Assembly (NCBI GenBank): GCA_027030285.1
Contig: JALVFC010000187.1
Coordinates: 1-12,166 of the forward strand
Reading direction: 5' to 3'
From: Thiotrichaceae bacterium
Lineage (GTDB): Bacteria > Pseudomonadota > Gammaproteobacteria > Thiotrichales > Thiotrichaceae
DNA length: 12,166 nucleotides
Program-made: the position numbers and the translations under genes
Notes under the pieces: generated by a model
Seen by the model: the letters and a program-made list of their open reading frames with translations, nothing else
The model's database searches: none
What the model was told of the DNA's origin: nothing
Shown: positions 7,310-12,166 of the stretch, piece after piece
How positions within the stretch are numbered: position 1 is the first letter of the stretch
How the letters are laid out: the number at the start of each line of letters is the position of its first letter

Positions 7310-8981
7310 ACGGGATCTCCCAGTGATATTTGCTACAGGCATCCACCGTCCAGCGTCGGATTGCTCGTCGAATACGGTTATAAACTGGTGCCTGTGCTCC
7401 CTTAAAGTCGGCGATCACTACAATATCCAGTGAAGATGCACTAGCCTCTTTAAACTCAACCCGCATATTCATTAAATCATCCAGATAGCCTTCCTTAGCC
7501 ATTTGTTCACGAATGTAGGCATCCAGCTTTTCCAACACGGTAGTGGTGGACTCTCGCTGCAAATCATAACTGATACCCAATATCTCCTTGAGGCGGAAAC
7601 TTTGTGAAATATTGCGTGGTGATTGACTTAGAAAATCTGCCATCTGGTAGTTCACACGGGCACCACCACGCTCTACCAGCTCCACCATTTCATGCGACAG
7701 CCCCACGACCTTGCCGCGTACACCGTCAGAGAGAATCACCCAGTCTGATTTTTTACAGGGAAACCAGGGCTCGCCTTTACCAATAGGTCTGGATACCTTT
7801 CCAACCAGTTGCTCTATAGGCACGCGCATTTTCAGGTCTGCCGTCGGGTTCTCCAGCAAAGTATATACATTCAGGTCTTTGACACGCCAGGGAAGATCAT
7901 TGATGACAATGCGCTCACCTTCACGGACAGGACCGACATTGAGCATCAAGAGCATTTGACTCCACATTTTGGGGATTGTGTACTTGAGTGTCCAGGCAAG
8001 TCCAAAAAGTAATAACAGACCCAGGCTAAACAGTAGCCAGTCTTCTGCAATATAAAAGACAGCCATAGGTGCCATAATAGCCAGTGCTACAGTAAAAACC
8101 CTGTGCACCAGCTCTACCAGGCGTTGTCTGAAGTTTCTGACAGCAGATGCACGACCAATAACGCGTGACAGTAGATATTTATAAAACAGACGTGAGAATA
8201 ATAAAACCAGAACAACACTCAACACCCCTAACGATAAATACAGACCGCGCTGCCTGAAGAAACTTTTCAGATAGTCCTGGCTATTTAACAGAAAGCTTTT
8301 CTCCTGACCTTCATCAACCATTGCCTGCAACTGAAGTTCAGCAGCTTTTTGATTGCTTTTTGCTTGGGTTTTTTTACGAGACCAGCGCTCATGCAAGGCT
8401 TTCAGTTGTTTTAGCAACTTTTTGTCTTTTGTCTGGGAGATCAAAATATTCAGGTTTTCTGCAGCAGCACCGGCCTGCAGATATTTTTCAGAATAGAAGG
8501 AAATCTCATCACGTAAGCGTGTTTTTTGTCTGATATCCGATGTCGCGTGTTTCATCTCCTTGACAATCGGTTGAATCAATGAACCCAAATCATCTCTTAA
8601 ATTAAATTTCTCAACAGGCTTGTCTTCATTCAACTCGGCATTCAAGCCAGTAGCAATTTGCTCAAAATTATTTTCTATATTTGCCAGCTCTTCAGAAAGG
8701 CGGTTGAGTTTCCGGGTAATTTGTTTTTTTTCAGATTCAGTCAGGCTGGCTTTGAGCTCGGAGGTTTTTATTTTTATTTCATCACGCAGGTTTTGTCGAA
8801 CTTCATACAGAGTTTCCAGTGTTTTCAGTTCTGTGGACTTCTCCTTGCCAGCCTGTGTACTTAAAGAGTTGCCATTACGAGAATTTTCTGCCTGGACAGT
8901 TGAGCCAGGTGCAATAAAAAAAAGCACCAGCAGCAAAATAATCAGCTTGATAACCGTATCATAGTATTGTAAGTGCTTCAT
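7275..8981 (-). CDS. MscS-family mechanosensitive channel-like membrane protein
   Basis: Numbered from ATG 8981, the 568-residue protein has a signal peptide or N-terminal membrane segment (1-31, ending TVQA). A long charged, coiled-coil-prone periplasmic region follows (about 45-225). Three hydrophobic segments lie near 248-270, 294-312 and 314-334. Next is a beta-rich region typical of MscS (VREGERIVINDLPWRVKDLN from about 352), then DWVILSDGVRGKVVGLSHEM from about 413, which has the same shape. The C-terminal alpha/beta domain runs from about 460 to 568. MscS proteins open under membrane tension to release solutes; the long N-terminal extension recalls the larger MscK/YbdG-like members. 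The pore helix lacks the usual Gly/Ala repeat, so conductance is uncertain. GTG 8999 would add six residues and has GGAAAA upstream; ATG 8981 gives the more ordinary signal peptide. Confidence 0.8.
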   Translation of the reverse strand: MKHLQYYDTVIKLIILLLVLFFIAPGSTVQAENSRNGNSLSTQAGKEKSTELKTLETLYEVRQNLRDEIKIKTSELKASLTESEKKQITRKLNRLSEELANIENNFEQIATGLNAELNEDKPVEKFNLRDDLGSLIQPIVKEMKHATSDIRQKTRLRDEISFYSEKYLQAGAAAENLNILISQTKDKKLLKQLKALHERWSRKKTQAKSNQKAAELQLQAMVDEGQEKSFLLNSQDYLKSFFRQRGLYLSLGVLSVVLVLLFSRLFYKYLLSRVIGRASAVRNFRQRLVELVHRVFTVALAIMAPMAVFYIAEDWLLFSLGLLLLFGLAWTLKYTIPKMWSQMLLMLNVGPVREGERIVINDLPWRVKDLNVYTLLENPTADLKMRVPIEQLVGKVSRPIGKGEPWFPCKKSDWVILSDGVRGKVVGLSHEMVELVERGGARVNYQMADFLSQSPRNISQSFRLKEILGISYDLQRESTTTVLEKLDAYIREQMAKEGYLDDLMNMRVEFKEASASSLDIVVIADFKGAQAPVYNRIRRAIRRWTVDACSKYHWEIPFTQVVLHQAED

Positions 8982-9036
8982 TCTATGTGTCTTGTGCACT
9001 TTATCTTTTCCATCTGTGTACTTTTTAACAATGCCT

Positions 9037-9042
9037 TATAAT
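9037..9042 (+). promoter_or_regulatory. Perfect -10 hexamer facing the 9116 gene
   Basis: TATAAT at 9037-9042 on the plus strand is consensus and almost coincides with the minus-strand -10 of the channel gene. No good -35 is seen 16-18 bp upstream (the best is TGTGTA at 9015-9020), so activity would need an activator or is weak. Confidence 0.3.
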
Positions 9043-9066
9043 ACGCTATAGCTCTTTTAGTACCAA
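9038..9066 (-). promoter_or_regulatory. Predicted promoter of the MscS-like gene
   Basis: On the minus strand TTGGTA (9066-9061) and TATTAT (9043-9038) are spaced by exactly 17 bp, about 57 bp before the ATG at 8981. Confidence 0.5.
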
Positions 9067-9115
9067 ATAGGGTCGCTAATAATCCTGTTCGAGCCGGAAT
9101 TAAAAGAGACGCACC

Positions 9116-9766
9116 ATGATACTGAAAGCACCTCACCTTATTAATAATAAAAATATTATGTCCAATAAGCTTTATATACTATTTTCAGGGATTCTGGTTT
9201 CCGCCACCATGATCGGTCTGTTTGTTGCAACCTCAAAAATGCAGGCAAACAAAATAGCGGCATCCCACCATCAACAAGCAACGACAAGCCAGTCAGCAAA
9301 CCAGAAAAAAACAGCTGTTGCCAATACTGAAAAAGATCGTGCACTCACTATTCTGAATATGTGGTATGACCTGTCATCAGACACAGAAACAACAGGCATC
9401 CGCCTGGATAGCAATGTCAAACAAGCCAGGAAAGTTGGCATGCACAGTGACCTGTTAGCAGCCATCAAGCCAGGTTATCGAATACAGTTACCTAGCCTGA
9501 TTGGTGATCATTATTTTTTAAAACTGGATAAGATAGAAAAAATATCAGAGTCAGAAATGCAGATATATGGGGAACTGGAAGATAAGGATGAAAGCTACTT
9601 TTCAACCATTTCTATTATTGATAACACCTTGCTTGCGGTACTCTCCACCCCAAAAGGAGATTATGACATAAAAATGATGGATGGAAGGGGTGTTGTTTAC
9701 AAATCAGGGACTGATACTAATGTTGGCTCGGTAATTGATAAGCCGGGATTCCTTGATACCGAATAA
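9116..9766 (+). CDS. Membrane-anchored or secreted protein of unknown function
   Basis: I do not recognise this 216-residue protein with confidence. It has a short polar N-terminus, one hydrophobic segment (about 19-40, LYILFSGILVSATMIGLFVA) and a Gln/Ser/Ala/Thr-rich linker (44-70). A globular part of mixed beta structure follows. The segment from about 119 (PGYRIQLPSLIGDHYFLKLD) through TLLAVLSTPKGDYDIKMMDG to GRGVVYKSG near 198 loosely recalls the N-terminal propeptide-like beta domain of some secreted zinc metallopeptidases (alternating gsV.L and P.G.Y blocks). No protease domain follows, so this is only a lead. ATG 9116 has AAAGAG 7 nt upstream; ATG 9158 (MSNKLYILF) would give a cleaner signal anchor but has no ribosome binding site. 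It is transcribed alone and converges on rnpB with about 30 bp between. Confidence 0.75.
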   Translation: MILKAPHLINNKNIMSNKLYILFSGILVSATMIGLFVATSKMQANKIAASHHQQATTSQSANQKKTAVANTEKDRALTILNMWYDLSSDTETTGIRLDSNVKQARKVGMHSDLLAAIKPGYRIQLPSLIGDHYFLKLDKIEKISESEMQIYGELEDKDESYFSTISIIDNTLLAVLSTPKGDYDIKMMDGRGVVYKSGTDTNVGSVIDKPGFLDTE

Positions 9767-9795
9767 GCACCAGTGAAAGCAGAACATAATAAAAA

Positions 9796-10147
<352 letters not shown>

Positions 10148-10152
10148 ACCTT

Positions 10153-10180
10153 AATATAACATGTCATTACTGATCAGCAA
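10153..10180 (-). promoter_or_regulatory. Predicted rnpB promoter
   Basis: On the minus strand TTGCTG (10180-10175) and TATATT (10158-10153) are spaced by 16 bp. The expected start lies 6-7 nt downstream, at G10147, exactly where the P1 helix of the RNA begins. That agreement supports both the promoter and the RNA 5' end. Confidence 0.65.
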
Positions 10181-10284
10181 ACAGCGAACTATACTTATGG
10201 AGAGACTGGTTAAGTCGGTTAGAACAAGCACAGAAAAAGCGCGCTCTGTTTTGGATGATTGCTCTGTATTAAGCCACGTGCATC

Positions 10285-10313
10285 CTGTCAATATCTACAA
10301 AAATGCGTATACT
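10285..10313 (+). promoter_or_regulatory. Predicted perM promoter
   Basis: CTGTCA (10285-10290) and TATACT (10308-10313) are spaced by 17 bp, 57 bp before the perM ATG. The rest of the 10148-10369 gap shows no convincing gene; a 70-codon open frame there has no recognisable features. Confidence 0.45.
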
Positions 10314-10369
10314 CTCCCAAGGAGCCTGTCCGCGAAAAGAAGCTACTGCAAATCCCATGAACACATAAT

Positions 10370-11449
10370 ATGAAACAATTAATTAACACATGGATGCAAA
10401 AACACTTTTCAGATCCGCAAGTGGTCATCCTTGCCTTTCTGCTATTGCTTGCAGCAACAACGATCTTTTTTATCGGTGATATTTTAGTTCCCGTCATTGC
10501 CGCCGTGATTATTGCTTACATACTGGATGGCAGCGTCAGTTTTCTAAGCAGAAAATTAAAGCTTCCTCGTACTGTCTCGGTGGCTATCACTTTTAGTATT
10601 TTTATTCTCTTGTTGCTCAGCGCATTATTTATTCTTGCCCCTCTGATGATCCGCCAGGCAAGCCAGTTTGTTTTACAAATTCCCGGTATGATGTCTCGTG
10701 GTCAAGACTTACTCATGCAGCTACCCGAGAAATACCCCACGATTATTTCTGAAAAACATATACTGGAACTGGTCAGTGGAATACGCTTGCAGGTGGCTGA
10801 GTTTTCCCAGCATGTAGTAAGCTTTTCGCTATCGTCGGTATCAGACTTGCTAACCTTTATGGTCTATCTGATTCTGGTTCCCTTACTGGTTTTCTTCTTT
10901 TTGTTTGACAAGAAAAAAATGCTTGACTGGTTTACCCGTTTCCTGCCGGATGACCGGGCATTGGTGTCGACGATCTGGAAAGATGTCAACCAGAAGAGTG
11001 CGGGCTACATTCGGGGCAAATTCGCTGAAATCCTGATTGTCTGGTTTGTCAGTCTGATCACTTTTTTGTGGCTGGGACTGGATTACGCCATGCTGTTGTC
11101 ATTTATGGTTGGAGTGTCTGTGCTGATTCCTTATGTGGGTGCTGCTGTGGTTACTGTACCCATTGCCATTGTTGCCTATTTCCAGTGGGGCTTTGACTCT
11201 AATTTTGCTTATGTCATTGCTGCTTATGGCATTATCCAGTTTCTTGATGGCAATTTACTTGTACCATTCCTGTTTTCCGAGATGGTTAACCTGCACCCTG
11301 CTGCCATTATTACCGCAGTTATTATTTTTGGTGGCTTATGGGGAGTCTGGGGCGTGTTTTTTGCTATCCCGTTAGCAACCTTGATTCATGCCATTATTAA
11401 TGCCTGGCCGCAGACAGCTAACCTCCGGACAGAATCTGCCGTAGAATAG
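10370..11449 (+). CDS. perM: AI-2E family transporter, PerM-like permease
   Basis: This 359-residue inner-membrane protein of the AI-2E/PerM family has about eight hydrophobic helices. Two lie between residues 17 and 55, one at 68-92, one at 158-180, and several between 219 and 345. A soluble loop (about 95-150) precedes the fourth helix. Family signatures are visible: GYIRGK (212-217), the IPYVGA loop (253-258), Q290 with DGNLLVP (293-299), and GGLWGVWGVFFAIPLATLI (321-339). Members have been linked to autoinducer-2 export, Na+/H+ exchange or unknown solutes, so the substrate here is open. In many gammaproteobacteria perM sits near purine or DnaA-family Hda genes, which are not seen here. 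The ATG at 10370 has no clear Shine-Dalgarno sequence. It converges on the receiver-like gene with a 22-bp gap. Confidence 0.92.
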   Translation: MKQLINTWMQKHFSDPQVVILAFLLLLAATTIFFIGDILVPVIAAVIIAYILDGSVSFLSRKLKLPRTVSVAITFSIFILLLLSALFILAPLMIRQASQFVLQIPGMMSRGQDLLMQLPEKYPTIISEKHILELVSGIRLQVAEFSQHVVSFSLSSVSDLLTFMVYLILVPLLVFFFLFDKKKMLDWFTRFLPDDRALVSTIWKDVNQKSAGYIRGKFAEILIVWFVSLITFLWLGLDYAMLLSFMVGVSVLIPYVGAAVVTVPIAIVAYFQWGFDSNFAYVIAAYGIIQFLDGNLLVPFLFSEMVNLHPAAIITAVIIFGGLWGVWGVFFAIPLATLIHAIINAWPQTANLRTESAVE

Positions 11450-11471
11450 CGTCCAGGAAAAGACCGCCCCC

Positions 11472-11846
11472 TCAAAATTCCGCTAATTTTGCCTCCAGCA
11501 TTCCCTGATCGACAGGAAATGCGAGTGTTTCTGTAAACGAATAATGTTTCTGCAAGCGATTTAACTGTGGCAAATATTCCTTGTCATAAAATATTACCGT
11601 TCTGGTATCTGGCATACGCTCAACCACTGACATCAGTGACTCCAGAGTGCTGGTACGGTCACGGAAGTCCGACTGGAAATTAAATTCTGCCACTATCACA
11701 TCAGGCGTTTGCTTCTTTAGCAGCTTGAGTACTTTGCGCATTTTTGACTCGACAACCACCTGATAACCAAGCTTTTCATACAAGGGGGTGAAATCAGGGT
11801 AGCCACCCATTTCAATGATAGAAAGTAGTAATTTATTGTTACTCAT
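11472..11846 (-). CDS. Stand-alone receiver-like protein, degenerate phosphorylation site
   Basis: The 124-residue cytosolic protein has the length and alternating pattern of a single CheY-type receiver: LLLSII, YQVVVES, PDVIVAEFNF (48-57), TRTVIFYD (81-88) and LAFPVDQ (108-114) as the five strands. The canonical residues are altered. The position after the third strand that is Asp in receivers is E54. The acidic pair after strand one is reduced to a single E12. Strand four has Tyr in place of the conserved Thr/Ser, and the conserved Lys before Pro on strand five is F110. It therefore probably cannot be phosphorylated and may work as a protein-protein adaptor. The start at ATG 11846 is set by GGGAG 9 nt upstream; a longer TTG start at 11864 would place that site inside the gene. 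The fold assignment is inference from pattern, and the partner is unknown. Confidence 0.7.
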   Translation of the reverse strand: MSNNKLLLSIIEMGGYPDFTPLYEKLGYQVVVESKMRKVLKLLKKQTPDVIVAEFNFQSDFRDRTSTLESLMSVVERMPDTRTVIFYDKEYLPQLNRLQKHYSFTETLAFPVDQGMLEAKLAEF

Positions 11847-11879
11847 GTTGTTTTCTCCCACCAATAACCATAAAAAAGA

Positions 11880-11907
11880 TTGACAGTATTAAAATTTGTA
11901 CTAATAT
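11880..11907 (+). promoter_or_regulatory. Strong sigma-70-like promoter
   Basis: A perfect TTGACA (11880-11885) is followed after 16 bp by TAATAT (11902-11907). This is the best promoter match in the window. The expected start is near 11914, and the transcript would run rightward into the small unit ending at the 12126-12160 terminator. It diverges from the receiver-like gene. Confidence 0.65.
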
Positions 11908-11970
11908 CCACACCGCTTTGAATAGAGCCTTTTGTGGCTCTAGCCGAACCTGTCCGGCACACCGGAGTCG

Positions 11971-11996
11971 TATTCACACTAGTCATATTCACACTA
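11971..11996 (+). repeat. Two 11-bp direct repeats with 15-bp period
   Basis: TATTCACACTA occurs at 11971-11981 and again at 11986-11996, separated by GTCA, immediately before the ribosome binding site at 11999-12003. They could be tandem protein- or RNA-binding sites. Confidence 0.6.
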
Positions 11997-12009
11997 ATAG
12001 GAGAAACAC

Positions 12010-12042
12010 ATGCTACAACTCAAGTCGAACTTTAGAAACTAG
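12010..12042 (+). CDS. Putative 10-residue leader peptide or microprotein
   Basis: ATG at 12010 is preceded by AGGAG (11999-12003) with a 6-nt gap, one of the best ribosome binding sites in the window. It opens a frame for MLQLKSNFRN ending at TAG (12040-12042). The stop is 6 nt before the 14-bp hairpin at 12049. There is no run of a single amino acid that would mark classical amino-acid attenuation. The strength of the site relative to the tiny frame suggests real translation, but the peptide itself is too short to assign. Alternatively it is the broken start of a lost gene. Confidence 0.4.
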   Translation: MLQLKSNFRN

Positions 12043-12048
12043 GCTTCC

Positions 12049-12095
12049 TGGCAAATCGCTGGGAGGCTGTTGACAACCCATCCAGCGATTTGCCA
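12049..12095 (+). repeat. Perfect 14-bp hairpin
   Basis: TGGCAAATCGCTGG (12049-12062) is the exact reverse complement of CCAGCGATTTGCCA (12082-12095). The 19-nt loop contains GTTGACAAC, itself a 9-base palindrome, and starts with a GGGAGG-like purine tract. No T run follows. The structure is far stronger than expected by chance. Confidence 0.8.
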
Positions 12096-12125
12096 CAGCT
12101 TAGGCTACGACTCAATAGCATGTGC

Positions 12126-12160
12126 AAGCCCTGGATGACTTTGTCTCCAGGGCTTTTTTT
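12126..12160 (+). terminator. Rho-independent terminator
   Basis: AAGCCCTGGA (12126-12135) pairs perfectly with TCCAGGGCTT (12146-12155), with a possible further GAC/GTC pairing inside the loop. The stem runs into seven Ts (12154-12160). The opposite strand has no T run, so it acts rightward. It ends the candidate small transcript. Confidence 0.9.
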
Positions 12161-12166
12161 GCCCCG

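Larger units (their letters stand above)
11914..12160 (+). ncRNA. Candidate small transcript, about 245 nt, with short ORF
   Basis: A strong promoter at 11880-11907 and a strong intrinsic terminator at 12126-12160 bracket a stretch with no conventional gene. In order it holds a 7-bp hairpin (TAGAGCC 11923-11929 with GGCTCTA 11936-11942), a 5-bp hairpin TCCGG-CACA-CCGGA (11953-11966), two phased 11-bp repeats, a ribosome binding site with a 10-codon ORF, a 14-bp perfect hairpin and the terminator. It could be a leader with an attenuator for a gene beyond the window, a dual-function small RNA, or a small RNA with an incidental ORF. I match it to no known RNA family. Confidence 0.5.

Noticed and set aside
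4265..9172. Identical 14-mer TGTCCAATAAGCTT at 4265-4278 and 9159-9172
   Set aside because: One such match is about what chance gives in 12 kb; the second copy is inside a coding region and no wider similarity surrounds either copy.
10161..10373. 70-codon open frame between rnpB and perM
   Set aside because: It has no recognisable motif, no good ribosome binding site, and its end overlaps the perM start; it covers the predicted rnpB and perM promoters.
12049..12110. Integron attC-like site at the 14-bp hairpin
   Set aside because: The stem is perfect with no bulged bases, and the expected core-site sequences RYYYAAC/GTTRRRY are not correctly placed at the stem base.

Overview
The window reads as a chromosomal segment of a gammaproteobacterium. 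The GshA, PurU, GalE, YceF-type Maf and PerM proteins and a class A RNase P RNA all fit that group, but the gene order is not the enterobacterial one. Base composition is moderate and even. There is no insertion sequence, phage gene, CRISPR array or tRNA, so most of the window is housekeeping sequence with a few accessory or uncharacterised items.

Layout from left to right. (1) On the minus strand, gshA (glutamate-cysteine ligase) is followed within a few bases by a TumE/TumA-type toxin-antitoxin pair. The toxin reading frame is broken by an apparent one-base deletion; the antitoxin is intact. (2) On the plus strand come purU (formyltetrahydrofolate deformylase), an exported ComEA-like helix-hairpin-helix protein with an extreme Ser/Lys-rich linker, and galE. 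(3) On the minus strand, a second-type signal peptidase I gene (lepB-like) and a glutathione S-transferase gene lie 8 nt apart. (4) The plus-strand yceF/maf gene runs tail-to-tail into a minus-strand MscS-family channel gene, overlapping it by 35 bp. (5) A plus-strand, membrane-anchored or secreted protein of unknown function converges on the minus-strand RNase P RNA gene rnpB. (6) The plus-strand perM (AI-2E family transporter) converges on a minus-strand stand-alone receiver-like protein with Glu at the usual phospho-Asp position. (7) The last 300 bp hold a compact unannotated transcription unit: near-consensus promoter, phased direct repeats, strong ribosome binding site with a 10-codon ORF, a perfect 14-bp hairpin and a strong intrinsic terminator.

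The genes do not form one pathway. Glutathione synthesis and a glutathione S-transferase are both present but in separate units. The least ordinary parts are the terminal small transcription unit, the frameshifted toxin, the Ser/Lys-rich ComEA-like protein, the channel with what look like two successive beta domains, and the degenerate receiver protein.
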